Shown: positions 27,959 to 36,880 of the stretch, piece by piece
Layout of the letters: every line of letters starts with the position of its first letter
Numbering within the stretch: the stretch's first letter is position 1
From: UBA11090 sp035560555
GTDB taxonomy: Bacteria > Spirochaetota > Spirochaetia > Treponematales > Rectinemataceae
DNA length: 64,000 nt
Assembly (NCBI GenBank): GCA_035560555.1
Contig: DATMZF010000035.1
Span: 67,681 to 131,680 of the forward strand
Direction of reading: 5' to 3'
Translations under genes and position numbers: made by a program
The notes under the pieces: generated by a model
The model's input: only the letters and a program-made list of their open reading frames with translations
Told to the model about the DNA's origin: nothing
Databases searched by the model: none

Positions 27959-28420
27959 ATGAGAGCGGTGGCTCAGAGGGTCTCCTCGGCCAGCGTGACG
28001 ATTGGGCGCCCCGACGCGACGGTGACGACGGGGGCCATCGATGTCGGGCTCCTCATCTATCTTGGGGTGGGCGCGGGCGACGCCGACGCCGACGCGGAAT
28101 ACCTCGCGGATAAGGTGGCTAACCTCAGAATTTTCATGGACGATGGGGAGAAAATGAATCTGTCCCTGCTCGACCTCGGCTATGGGGCTCTCGTGGTTTC
28201 CCAGTTCACCCTTTACGCGGACGCGAGAAAGGGCAGGAGGCCATCCTATTCCGACGCGGCCGGAAACGAAGAAGCGGCCAGGCTCTACGAGTATTTCTGC
28301 CGCTCGCTCGCGTCCAAGGGTATCCATGTCGAGACGGGCCGCTTCAGGGAAGTTATGCGCGTCTCCTACGTGAACGAGGGACCTGTCACCATTCTCCTAG
28401 ATTCCAGAAAGCTGTTCTAG
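27959..28420 (+). CDS. dtd: D-aminoacyl-tRNA deacylase
   Basis: Removes D-amino acids from mischarged tRNAs. The product has 153 residues. It begins MRAVAQRVSSASVTI, typical of Dtd, and contains the active-site motifs 'VVSQFTLYADARKGRRPSY' (SQxT) and 'VNEGPVTILLDS' (NxGP(V/F)T). It follows rpe by 58 bases and precedes a strong terminator. Confidence 0.95.
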   Translation: MRAVAQRVSSASVTIGRPDATVTTGAIDVGLLIYLGVGAGDADADAEYLADKVANLRIFMDDGEKMNLSLLDLGYGALVVSQFTLYADARKGRRPSYSDAAGNEEAARLYEYFCRSLASKGIHVETGRFREVMRVSYVNEGPVTILLDSRKLF

Positions 28421-28448
28421 GGCGCGGAGATGTCGCCGCGCCGACGAT

Positions 28449-28487
28449 AAAAAAAGGGTTGTCCGGAAGCGGGACAACCCTTTTTTT
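28449..28487. terminator. Strong bidirectional intrinsic terminator
   Basis: AAAAAAAGGGTTGTCC (28449-28464) pairs with GGACAACCCTTTTTTT (28472-28487) across a 7-base loop. It separates the convergent dtd and pyruvate phosphate dikinase genes. Confidence 0.92.
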
Positions 28488-28546
28488 CGAATCACCGCGC
28501 GGGGCGCGTCATCTTTTGGCGCGCCCGACGATTAAGGTTTCGGAGC

Positions 28547-31500
28547 CTATTTCTTGGACGTTCCCTTGGGCCTTCCAACCGAGCGCTTTGGAGAAGGAGC
28601 GGCGGCGGCTTTCTTGGCCTTGGCGGCCGCTTTGGCGGGTGCCTTGACCGAGATCTTGGCGGGGGCCTTGGCGATGACCTTCCTGGCCGCTGCTTTAGGC
28701 GCGCTCGCCTGCCTGGCGACAGTTTTCTTGGCGGCGGGTTTCGCGACGACCTTAGCGGCCGGTTTCGCGGAGGGCTTGCCGACCTTCGAGACTTTGGCCG
28801 TGGGGAGGGTCTTCTCGGCCTTGGCGGCAGGTCTGCCGCGTTTCGCCTTCACCGCGTTCACTTCTGTTGTCTTTGTTTCCTTGACCGCGGCTTTCTTGGC
28901 CTTCGCGACAGCGGTTTTTGTCGGCGCCTTTGCGACCGCGGCCGCCTTGGGAGCTTTTGCGGGGGTGGATCCGGAGGACTTGGCGACTTTGGCCGCGGCT
29001 TTTTCCTCGATCACGGCCTGGGCCGCCGCGAGGCGGGCGATGGGCACGCGGAAGGGCGAGCAGGAAACGTAGTTCATTCCCGCGGCGTGGCAGAACTTGA
29101 CGGATTTGGCCTCGCCGCCATGTTCGCCGCAGATGCCAACCTTGAGATTCTTGCGCGTCGAGCGGCCGCCGGCAATGCCCATTTTCACGAGCTTGCCCAC
29201 GCCTGCCTGGTCGATGCTGACGAAAGGATCGTTCGCGAAGATTTCTTTTCCGCCTTCCTTCTCGGCCTTTACATAGTCGGGGAGGAATCGGCCGGCGTCG
29301 TCGCGCGAGAGGCCTAAGGTCATCTGGGTGAGGTCGTTCGTCCCGAAGGAGAAGAATTCCGCTTCCTCGGCGATCTCGTCGGCGAGGAGGGCGGCGCGGG
29401 GAATCTCGATCATCGTGCCGACCATGTAAGTGATCTTGGATTTTGCCTTGGCGATGATGGGATCGGCCACGCCTCTCGTCTGATCGGCGAGGATCTTGAA
29501 CTCTTTCTTGTCGATGGTGAGGGGGATCATGATCTCGGGGAGCACTTTGATGCCCTTCTTCTCCATGTTGACGGCGGCCTGGATGATGGCGGTCACCTGC
29601 ATGTCGAGAATCTCGGGATAGGTGATGCAGAGGCGGCAGCCGCGATGGCCGAGCATGGGGTTGGACTCATGGAGCTGGTCGCAGCGCATCCTTATGAATT
29701 CGGGGGTCTTGCCGGTGATCTTGGCGAGCTTGTCGACGCCCGCGTCATCCTTGGGCGTGAACTCGTGAAGGGGAGGATCGATGAGGCGGATGGTGACGGG
29801 CTTGCCGTTCATGGCCTCGAAGATGCCCTCGAAATCGCCCTGCTGGAAGGGAAGGAGCTTGGCGAGCGCCTTCTTGCGGGTTTCGACGTCGTCGGCGATG
29901 ATCATTTCCTGGATGGCGAGCTGGCGCTTTTCCGAATTGGCGGGGACTTTGAAATCCTTGAAGAACATATGCTCGGTGCGGCAGAGGCCGATGCCTTCGG
30001 CGCCGAGCTCGACCGCCTTCTGCGCGTCGTGCGGCGTATCGGCGTTGGTGCGGACCTTGAGCGTGCGGATTTCGTCGCACCAGCCGAGCAGCGTCTTGAA
30101 TTCCTTGGTCTGTTCGGGCTTTTTCAGGGGAAGGGCGCTGAGGAATACGTCGCCGGTGGTGCCGTTGATGGTCACCTCATCGCCCTGTTTGAGGGTTTTT
30201 CCGCCGACTTTCACGGTCTTGGCTTTCTCGTCGATATCGAGGGCTTCGCAGCCGACGATGCAGCACTTGCCCCATCCGCGGGCCACGACGGCCGCGTGGG
30301 ATGTCTTGCCGCCGGTCGCGGTGAGGATTCCCTGGGCGGCGAACATTCCGCCGACGTCTTCGGGGCTGGTTTCGCGGCGGATGAGAATGGTCTTCTCGCC
30401 GGCCAGAGCCATGGCTTCGGCATCGGCGGCGTTGAACACGAGCTTGCCGGCGGCGGCGCCGGGGACGGCGTCTATGCCCGTGGCGAGCTTTAGTTCCTTT
30501 AGCTTGGCGGCGCCGGTGGCGGCGACGTCGATGATGGGATAGAAGACGCCCTCAATCTGCTCCGGTGTAATGCGGGAGATGGCCTCGGCCTTGGTGATGA
30601 GACCTTCCTCAACCATATCGACGGCGATCTTGAAGGCGGCGGAGGGAAGGCGCTTGCCGGTGCGGCACTGAAGCATGTAGAGCTTCTCGTCCTCGATCGT
30701 GAACTCGAGGTCCTGCATCTCCTTGAAGTTCTTCTCGAGCGTCTTGCGGACTTTGAGCAGCTGCTTGTAAGCCTTGGGAAGCTTGGTGCCGAGCTCGGAT
30801 AGTTTCATAGGCGTGCGGATTCCGGCCACGACATCCTCGCCCTGCGCGTTGATGAGACAGTCGCCGTAGAAGACGTTCTCGCCGGAGTTTGGGTCGCGCG
30901 TGAAGCAGACGCCGGTGCCGGAGTTGTCGCCCTTGTTGCCGAACACCATCTGCACGACGTTCACGGCCGTACCCTTCAAGTCGGTGATTTTCTCGACGCG
31001 GCGGTAGGTGATGGACTTGTCAGCCTCCCACGAATTGAAGACGGCGTCGATGGCGCCCCAGAGCTGGGCCATCGGATCCTGGGGGAACTCCTCGTTCTTG
31101 TATTTCTTGTAGAAGGCTTTGAACTCCTCGCAGAGCTCCTTGAGGTTTTCGGCGGAGAGCTCGGTGTCGTTCTTGAATCCGAGCTTGCCCTTCATCTCGC
31201 TGAGCATCTCTTCCATGGGCTCCTTCGAGAGACCCATCGCCGTTGTGGAATACATCTGGATGAAGCGGCGGTAGCTGTCATAGGCGAAACGAGGGTTCTT
31301 GGTGACGGAGGCGAGACCTTGAACCGACTCGTCATTCAGGCCGAGGTTGAGGATGGTTTCGAGCATGCCTGGCATGGAGCGGGCCGCGCCGGAACGGACG
31401 GAGACGAGGAGGGGATCCTTGGAATCGCCGAGCTTCTTGCCGGCCATTTTTTCCAGCTTGATGACGGCGGCTTTCACCTCGTCGACGATCGCCTTAGGGA

Positions 31501-31687
31501 GTTTGCGTCCGGCCTTGAAATACTCCTCACAGGAAGGAATGCTGATCGTGAAGCCGGCGGGAACGGGCAGACCAATCTTGGTCATCTCCATCAATCCAGC
31601 GCCTTTGCCGCCGAGAATGTCTTTGCTCATTCCGGCGCCCTCAGCGATACCGCTTCCAAACGCGTACACGAATTTCTTTTTAGCCAT
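28547..31687 (-). CDS. ppdK: Pyruvate, phosphate dikinase with Lys/Ala-rich AT-hook tail
   Basis: Interconverts PEP, AMP and PPi with pyruvate, ATP and phosphate. The first ~893 residues are a complete PPDK: ATP-grasp start 'KDILGGKGAGLMEMTKIGLPV', swivelling histidine domain 'TGGKTSHAAVVARGWG', PEP domain with 'GLCRTEHMFF' and 'SPFRVPIARLAAAQAVI'. The last ~153 residues (28550-29008) are low-complexity Lys/Ala/Pro, like histone H1 tails. They include KRGRPAAK and KRSVGRPKG, AT-hook-like cores. Start ATG 31687 has a CGGAGG site. Confidence 0.95.
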   Translation of the reverse strand: MAKKKFVYAFGSGIAEGAGMSKDILGGKGAGLMEMTKIGLPVPAGFTISIPSCEEYFKAGRKLPKAIVDEVKAAVIKLEKMAGKKLGDSKDPLLVSVRSGAARSMPGMLETILNLGLNDESVQGLASVTKNPRFAYDSYRRFIQMYSTTAMGLSKEPMEEMLSEMKGKLGFKNDTELSAENLKELCEEFKAFYKKYKNEEFPQDPMAQLWGAIDAVFNSWEADKSITYRRVEKITDLKGTAVNVVQMVFGNKGDNSGTGVCFTRDPNSGENVFYGDCLINAQGEDVVAGIRTPMKLSELGTKLPKAYKQLLKVRKTLEKNFKEMQDLEFTIEDEKLYMLQCRTGKRLPSAAFKIAVDMVEEGLITKAEAISRITPEQIEGVFYPIIDVAATGAAKLKELKLATGIDAVPGAAAGKLVFNAADAEAMALAGEKTILIRRETSPEDVGGMFAAQGILTATGGKTSHAAVVARGWGKCCIVGCEALDIDEKAKTVKVGGKTLKQGDEVTINGTTGDVFLSALPLKKPEQTKEFKTLLGWCDEIRTLKVRTNADTPHDAQKAVELGAEGIGLCRTEHMFFKDFKVPANSEKRQLAIQEMIIADDVETRKKALAKLLPFQQGDFEGIFEAMNGKPVTIRLIDPPLHEFTPKDDAGVDKLAKITGKTPEFIRMRCDQLHESNPMLGHRGCRLCITYPEILDMQVTAIIQAAVNMEKKGIKVLPEIMIPLTIDKKEFKILADQTRGVADPIIAKAKSKITYMVGTMIEIPRAALLADEIAEEAEFFSFGTNDLTQMTLGLSRDDAGRFLPDYVKAEKEGGKEIFANDPFVSIDQAGVGKLVKMGIAGGRSTRKNLKVGICGEHGGEAKSVKFCHAAGMNYVSCSPFRVPIARLAAAQAVIEEKAAAKVAKSSGSTPAKAPKAAAVAKAPTKTAVAKAKKAAVKETKTTEVNAVKAKRGRPAAKAEKTLPTAKVSKVGKPSAKPAAKVVAKPAAKKTVARQASAPKAAARKVIAKAPAKISVKAPAKAAAKAKKAAAAPSPKRSVGRPKGTSKK

Positions 31688-31772
31688 CAGGCATATCCTC
31701 CGACAGGAAAATGAATCGCGGAACAAGGTCCCGCATAAGAACTGCACACAAATAAATAATAAGTATCGAAAT

Positions 31773-31802
31773 AAACTACATAGAAAAATCTATCTATGTC
31801 AA
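31773..31802 (-). promoter_or_regulatory. Promoter of ppdK with overlapping inverted repeat
   Basis: On the minus strand, TTGACA (31802-31797), an 18-base spacer and TAGTTT (31778-31773). Within it ACATAGA (31778-31784) and TCTATGT (31793-31799) form a 7-bp inverted repeat spanning the spacer, a possible operator. Surrounding DNA is AT-rich. Confidence 0.5.
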
Positions 31803-31968
31803 GAAACCAATAAATGGACTCATGCTTTGAAACGCCTAACTTTTTATAACATATCATGTTGGTGTTTAGTATTATATAAACATCTTTTAGGTCGCGAATT
31901 CCGCACTTTTCAACACTGTATTGGCATGCTATCGTAATAATTACAGATGACAACCCTCGATTGCGGCT

Positions 31969-31984
31969 ATCGTTGATCAACGAT
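31969..31984. promoter_or_regulatory. Perfect 16-bp palindrome, possible operator
   Basis: ATCGTTGATCAACGAT is its own reverse complement. It lies 82 bases before the histidine kinase start, in the region where the island's first promoter would be expected. The binding protein is unknown. Confidence 0.5.
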
Positions 31985-32065
31985 TTAGGACTGTGTGGTA
32001 ATTAGTTGCTGGATCCATACATCATTTAAAACGGCAACATTGCTGACAAAGGGAGAATTTGGATA

Positions 32066-33268
32066 ATGTGCGGCTGGGATCGTCTTTCAGATGATAGAAC
32101 CTTTTTCTCAGATTCTGGGAAGAACGATGGTCGACAATCCTGTAGAACCAAGTCTGAGATGCCAAAAGAAAATCTTCGCCGGATGCGGAGGGAACGTGAT
32201 GCCGCGGTGGCGCTTAGGCAAAGTGAGGAAAAATACCGGACAATATTCGACAACGCCGGGGACCTGATACTCATCTGCGGCGAGCGCGCGCAGATACTGG
32301 CCGCTAATCCGCTGGCATGCAAACGGCTCGGCTATACGCGCTTAGAGTTGATATCCTTGACGGCCGATACAATAAACTCGCCGGAGGAAGCCCCCTGTGT
32401 GCAAGATAGGATAACCAGGTTGATGAAAGGAGGTCATCTCTCGTATGAAACCGTGTATCGGCATAAGGATGGTTCTCTTATTCCTGTGGAGGTGAACGCG
32501 CGGCGGATAACCTGGGAAGGCCAACCGGCGATGATGAGCATATGTCGCGATATCAGCGAACGAAAACGATCGGAAGCCGCGATGCTTGCTTCCAATGCCC
32601 GCCTTCGCCAACTGGCGCTGGAGTTGTCGCGGGTCGAGGAGCGCGAACGGCGGCGCCTTGCCCTATGTCTCCACGATGAAATCGCGCCGAGCCTGGCATT
32701 GTTGCGGATAAAGCTCGGCATTCTGGGTGAGACGCTCAGCCCTGGCCCTGCGCAAACGGAAATCGCCCAGATCCGCGATCAACTGGGAAAAACCCTTGGC
32801 CAGACGCGCTCGCTGGTCTTCGACCTCAGTCCGCCGGTTCTTCATCATCTGGACTTGACGGCGGCGTTGGAATGGGCGGGCGAGAAAATCTGTCAAGACC
32901 ACGGGCTGCGTTTCGTTTGCAGTGATGACGGCGAACCCAAACCATTAAGCGATGAATGGAAAATACTCTTGTTTCGCTGCGTCCGCGAAATAATGATGAA
33001 TGCTGTCAAGCACGCGAAAGCCACGCGGTTGACTCTGGCCATGGAACGGTTAGGCGGTTTGATTTGCGTGACCGTCGAAGATGACGGGTGCGGCTTCGAT
33101 GTGTCTCGCCTGGATTGGCGGAACCATAAGGTCGGATTCGGCCTGTTCAGCGTGCGTGAGTGTCTGGACGCGCTAGGTGGGCGATGCGAGATCGATTCAG
33201 AGCCCGGACGAGGGACACGAGTGAGTCTGACGATCACAGCGCAGCGACCTTCCGAGGATGATCGTTAG
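32066..33268 (+). CDS. PAS-containing NarX/DegS-type sensor histidine kinase
   Basis: A 400-residue sensor with no membrane segment, so it probably senses a cytoplasmic signal. A PAS domain covers about residues 50-165, ending 'ICRDISERKRSE'. A HisKA_3 dimerisation domain has the phospho-acceptor His203 in 'LALCLHDEIAPSL'. The ATPase has N-box 'REIMMNAVKHA' and 'DDGCGFD'. The adjacent NarL-type regulator is the evident partner. As the first gene of the gas-vesicle island, the pair probably controls buoyancy genes; that is inference. Confidence 0.88.
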   Translation: MCGWDRLSDDRTFFSDSGKNDGRQSCRTKSEMPKENLRRMRRERDAAVALRQSEEKYRTIFDNAGDLILICGERAQILAANPLACKRLGYTRLELISLTADTINSPEEAPCVQDRITRLMKGGHLSYETVYRHKDGSLIPVEVNARRITWEGQPAMMSICRDISERKRSEAAMLASNARLRQLALELSRVEERERRRLALCLHDEIAPSLALLRIKLGILGETLSPGPAQTEIAQIRDQLGKTLGQTRSLVFDLSPPVLHHLDLTAALEWAGEKICQDHGLRFVCSDDGEPKPLSDEWKILLFRCVREIMMNAVKHAKATRLTLAMERLGGLICVTVEDDGCGFDVSRLDWRNHKVGFGLFSVRECLDALGGRCEIDSEPGRGTRVSLTITAQRPSEDDR

Positions 33269-33303
33269 GTTTCAAACGTCGAAACCAAGGATGGGGTAAA
33301 GTC

Positions 33304-33948
33304 ATGAAGATACTGATAGCCGATGACCACAAGCTGATGAGGGAAGGTTTGCTGGAGCTGATCAAGAGAGAGGGCGGCATGACCGTTGTGGGTGAGGCCG
33401 AGAACGGGATAGCGGCCGTGCACATGGCATGTGATCTTCGGCCCGACATCGTGTTGATGGACATCGAGATGTCGGACCTGAACGGAATCGAAGCCACCAG
33501 GCAAATCCGGAAAGAAGCGCCGGAAATAAAGATTATCGCCCTATCCATGCATGAAGACCGGCGCTTTGTGCGACAAATGTTCGGAGCGGGCGCGTCGGGA
33601 TATGTGCTGAAGGGATCGGCCTTCGAAGAACTGGCCATAGCGATCAGAACCGTGGCATCGGGTCACATATATACTAATTTAAATCTCACCGACATGCTGC
33701 TTACCGATTATGTTAGGCAATTGGCAGACACGATGGCGCCCATGGCATCGCCCCTGTCAGATCGGGAACGCGAGGTGCTCCAGCTTCTCGCCGAGGGAAA
33801 GGGCAACAAGGATATTGCGGCGAAGCTCAGTGTCAGTGTGACCACGATCGATTCCCACCGCAAGCACATCATGGATAAGCTCGGGCTGCACAGCGTCGCC
33901 GAGCTGACCAAGTATGCCATCCGCGAGGGAGTGACATCGCCGGAATAG
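33304..33948 (+). CDS. NarL/FixJ-type response regulator
   Basis: 214 residues: receiver domain with Asp53 in 'IVLMDIEMSDLNG', then a LuxR-type helix-turn-helix ('LSDREREVLQLLAEGKGNKDIA', about 150-205, shown in part). It lies 35 bases after the kinase gene and is its probable partner. Target promoters are unknown; the palindrome at 31969 is one candidate. Confidence 0.92.
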   Translation: MKILIADDHKLMREGLLELIKREGGMTVVGEAENGIAAVHMACDLRPDIVLMDIEMSDLNGIEATRQIRKEAPEIKIIALSMHEDRRFVRQMFGAGASGYVLKGSAFEELAIAIRTVASGHIYTNLNLTDMLLTDYVRQLADTMAPMASPLSDREREVLQLLAEGKGNKDIAAKLSVSVTTIDSHRKHIMDKLGLHSVAELTKYAIREGVTSPE

Positions 33949-34132
33949 GTCGCGGAGAATGCTCTCCGAAGCGGCGTATTGACCGTCTTGGAATCAGAAA
34001 AAGCCTTCAACTTTCCCTAATGTAAAAATCAAGGTATTATAAGCTGCGTATCCCCTGATTCGATGATTGTGGTCTCATCCTTATATGCAGAGAATTTGTA
34101 TATATGGAACGAGTACCAGGATCGGTGCGACA

Positions 34133-34765
34133 ATGATGTCAAGAATACTTTTCTATTTTCCCATAATACATAGCCAATCGGATATGGGCGCGCTTGGGCA
34201 ATCCATCATGGAAGTCACCCAGCGCAAACTCGGTCAGCGCGTGTGGCGGCATAAAGTCGATCTGGTCGAGAGGTTTTGGGCTAGCATCGAGGATATTGTA
34301 TTCAAAGACCTTTCGCTTCCTTATTCTCGGACACGCGTATACCAGGATGGCCTTCCTATATGCGATAAGGAAGAGGAGATCGTCGCTGACATCGCTAAAA
34401 TGGGTAGCCTAAATCACCGGCTTCTTCTCCGGCTCAAGGAAAAGGGAGCGACGATCATGGGCACGGAATCCGCCGAGCTATTGATTGAAGAATACCAGCT
34501 CGCTAAAAAGATTCTCGAAGCCGGGAATGCCAGGGAAGCCGTTATAACCGAAGCCAAACATAGAGAGACCAGCGATCTGCTCCTGGAAAAGCGCGATGCT
34601 TTTATCGCGGCGCGGATCGATCAGACTCTGCGGATGGGAGAAACAGGGATTCTTTTTCTGGGTATGCTGCACAACCCGGCCCCCCACCTGCCCAAGGACA
34701 TACGCGTGATGTATCCCCTCGGGCCTCTCGTTAATAATCTGAAAAGTGGACCAGGCAAACAATGA
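34133..34765 (+). CDS. Unknown protein, possibly distantly TraB/GumN-like
   Basis: A 210-residue soluble protein from ATG 34133 (MMSRILFYFPIIHSQ). I do not recognise it firmly. The C-terminal stretch 'RDAFIAARIDQTLRMGETG' followed by 'ILFLGMLHNP' resembles the ending of TraB/GumN proteins, where a helix leads to a strand and a G-x-x-H segment. It lies between the NarL regulator and the NtrC gene, overlapping the latter by 4 bases (ATGA), so it is co-expressed with the regulators. A role in signal sensing is possible but unproved. Confidence 0.55.
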   Translation: MMSRILFYFPIIHSQSDMGALGQSIMEVTQRKLGQRVWRHKVDLVERFWASIEDIVFKDLSLPYSRTRVYQDGLPICDKEEEIVADIAKMGSLNHRLLLRLKEKGATIMGTESAELLIEEYQLAKKILEAGNAREAVITEAKHRETSDLLLEKRDAFIAARIDQTLRMGETGILFLGMLHNPAPHLPKDIRVMYPLGPLVNNLKSGPGKQ

Positions 34766-36195
34766 GAAATATTGTCGACAATAGTGTCTTGTACGCGTTG
34801 GTCGTCGATGACGAGGAGGACGCGCGGAGCAATTTAACTCATATCCTGGAGAGAGAGGGGATAAAAGTCATAGCCGCTTCGGATGGGTATCAGGGTCTGC
34901 AGAAGATCCAATCCCTCTCTCCGGCGCCGAAGGTCGTTCTTCTCGATGTCAGCATGCCGGGTCTCGATGGAATGGAGGTTCTCAGAAAAATCAGGGAAAT
35001 AGATGACGATTTGCCTGTTGTGCTTATCACGGGACACGCGAACATCCGCCAGTCCGTTGCGGCGATGAAGGACGGGGCCTACGACTACATCGCCAAACCC
35101 TTCGACAACAAGGAGGTCGCCAGGGTCACTTTGCGTGCCTTGTCGGAGGGACAATTGAGAAAACACAGGGCCGCGGTCGGGGAAGCGCCTGACTACTTGT
35201 CACTTTTTGAGAGTATGGGACCATCCAACTCCATAGCGCGGATCGCGGCTGATGTCCATCGCGTGGCGAAATCGGACTTTTCCGTTCTCCTTATAGGCGA
35301 AACAGGAGCGGGCAAAGAACTGGTGGCCTCTGCCATTCATCGGAGCAGTCCCCGACTTCAAGCGCCTTTTGTCACTGTTGACTGCGGTGCCATCCCCGAG
35401 ACCCTGTTGGAGAGCGAGTTATTCGGGCATGAAAAAGGCTCGTTCACCGGCGCTGATCGGCTGAAGCTCGGAAAATTTGAAGTAGCCAATGGTGGCACCC
35501 TGTTTCTGGATGAAGTTGCCAATCTACCCCTCAGTTCCCAGGCGAAGTTGCTCCGGGCCATACAGAGCAGGACGCTCCATCGGGTAGGTGGAACCAAACC
35601 TATCAAAGTGGATTTCCGCTTGATTGCCGCCACGAACCGGAGTCTTCGCGAAATGGTCTTGTCCGGCACTTTCCGTGAGGATCTTTACTATCGTTTGTGC
35701 GACTTCGCCATCGAAATTCCGTCCCTCAGGGAAAGAAAAGAAGACATTCTATATCTGTCGAAGCGGTTTTTGGATATGACGGAAGCCGAACTGGACAAGA
35801 AGACCATGGGCATTTCGGAAGCGGCGGTCGAAGCATTGATCTCGTACAACTGGCCGGGGAATGTGCGCGAGCTGAAATCGGTGATCCGGCGAGCCGCCTT
35901 GATGGCGAAAGGGCCAATTTCCGAGAAGGATCTCGGCATTGAGCCTGCCGCGATGCTCGTGCCCATTGTGGCACTCGAGGAAGGCGGTTTGCCGTGGAAA
36001 AGCGCGTCCCTTCGGGACATCGTGCAGCGAAGCGTTATTGAAGTTGAAAGGAGGGTTCTTACCGGAGTGCTGCAATATACCGGCGGGAACAAAGCCAAAG
36101 CGGCAAGGTTGCTGCAAATCGACTATAAAACCATGCATAACAAGATAAAGAAATTTGGCATCCAAGCCAAAGGAGAAAACCATGAAGAAGGGTAA
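34762..36195 (+). CDS. NtrC-family sigma-54 activator
   Basis: 477 residues in three parts. The receiver has Asp62 in 'VVLLDVSMPGLDG'. The AAA+ domain has Walker A GETGAGKE (179-186), the sigma-54-contacting loop GSFTGA (226-231, usually GAFTGA) and 'GGTLFLDEVANLP'. A Fis-type helix-turn-helix ends it ('GGNKAKAARLLQIDYKTMHNKI'-like). It should activate sigma-54 promoters such as the one before gvpA. The NtrB-like kinase at 39849 is a likely partner. It overlaps the gvpH start. Confidence 0.93.
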   Translation: MRNIVDNSVLYALVVDDEEDARSNLTHILEREGIKVIAASDGYQGLQKIQSLSPAPKVVLLDVSMPGLDGMEVLRKIREIDDDLPVVLITGHANIRQSVAAMKDGAYDYIAKPFDNKEVARVTLRALSEGQLRKHRAAVGEAPDYLSLFESMGPSNSIARIAADVHRVAKSDFSVLLIGETGAGKELVASAIHRSSPRLQAPFVTVDCGAIPETLLESELFGHEKGSFTGADRLKLGKFEVANGGTLFLDEVANLPLSSQAKLLRAIQSRTLHRVGGTKPIKVDFRLIAATNRSLREMVLSGTFREDLYYRLCDFAIEIPSLRERKEDILYLSKRFLDMTEAELDKKTMGISEAAVEALISYNWPGNVRELKSVIRRAALMAKGPISEKDLGIEPAAMLVPIVALEEGGLPWKSASLRDIVQRSVIEVERRVLTGVLQYTGGNKAKAARLLQIDYKTMHNKIKKFGIQAKGENHEEG

Positions 36196-36877
36196 ACCCG
36201 AATCTGTCAAGAAAGAGGAAGTGCACATGGACCTCGGCGCTGGCATCTTTGGCGGCCTGACAGGTCTTCTGGGATCAGTGGAAAAACTGGCTGGGACGGC
36301 CGAGCGTCTGTCGCGGCGACAGACGGAGTCTTCCGAAGAGGCAGCAAAAGAAACCGATGCCGCGAAGGAAGAGTCGACAAGCAAGGGAAAAGTCGAGGGA
36401 ATCCTGAGCGGCTTAGTCGACATCGCCGAGAGGCTTAATGAACTATCCGAAAAAGGCGAATCCCTGTCCGAGAAGGGTGAGTTCACCTTCCCTTCAAAAA
36501 AAGGCGGAATCAAGGGGGTTTATGGATTCACCCTTAAAACGGGCTTGGGCGAAAAGGGTGACCACATCAAGGTAGAGCCCTTCGGCAATATCCGCAAGGA
36601 CAAAAAAACCGGCGAGGCTGTGGTTCAGGAGATCAATGAACCGCTGGTCGATGTCTTCGAGGATGAGAAAGCCACCACCTTGGTAGCCGAAATGCCGGGC
36701 GTGGGGTTGGAAGATATACACCTCGATGTCCAGGATGACGTGTTGACTATCGCTGCCCAAAAGGGCGAGAAAAAGTACCGGAAAGAAATACTTCTGAATC
36801 ATCTTCTCTCGAAAGATCGCATCGAGGTGACTTGCAACAACGGCATTGTGACGATTCGTTGTGGAAAGGCGAGATAA
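36182..36877 (+). CDS. gvpH: GvpH-like Hsp20-family gas-vesicle protein
   Basis: 231 residues. A basic start and a Gly-rich amphipathic segment ('DLGAGIFGGLTGLLGSVEKL') lead to a helical charged region, then a conserved 'FTLKTGLGEKG' block. The C-terminal ~90 residues are an alpha-crystallin/Hsp20 domain: 'PLVDVFEDEKATTLVAEMPG', 'DVLTIAAQKGEKKYRKEI' and 'NNGIVTIRC'. This matches GvpH-type proteins of gas-vesicle clusters, thought to be chaperones or regulators of assembly. ATG 36182 has an AAAGGAG site and overlaps the NtrC stop. Confidence 0.83.
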   Translation: MKKGKPESVKKEEVHMDLGAGIFGGLTGLLGSVEKLAGTAERLSRRQTESSEEAAKETDAAKEESTSKGKVEGILSGLVDIAERLNELSEKGESLSEKGEFTFPSKKGGIKGVYGFTLKTGLGEKGDHIKVEPFGNIRKDKKTGEAVVQEINEPLVDVFEDEKATTLVAEMPGVGLEDIHLDVQDDVLTIAAQKGEKKYRKEILLNHLLSKDRIEVTCNNGIVTIRCGKAR

Positions 36878-36880
36878 AAA

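Larger units (their letters stand above)
31688..32065. other. AT-rich intergenic region at the left edge of the gas-vesicle island
   Basis: About 380 bases without a gene, clearly AT-richer than either side. It holds the ppdK promoter and a 16-base palindrome at 31969-31984. No ORF, RNA gene or terminator was recognised. It marks the change in base composition into the island. Confidence 0.7.

Noticed and set aside
31996..32008. Second sigma-54 promoter (TGGTAATTAGTTGCT) before the first island kinase
   Set aside because: The GG and GC are nine, not ten, bases apart and the -24 element is poor.
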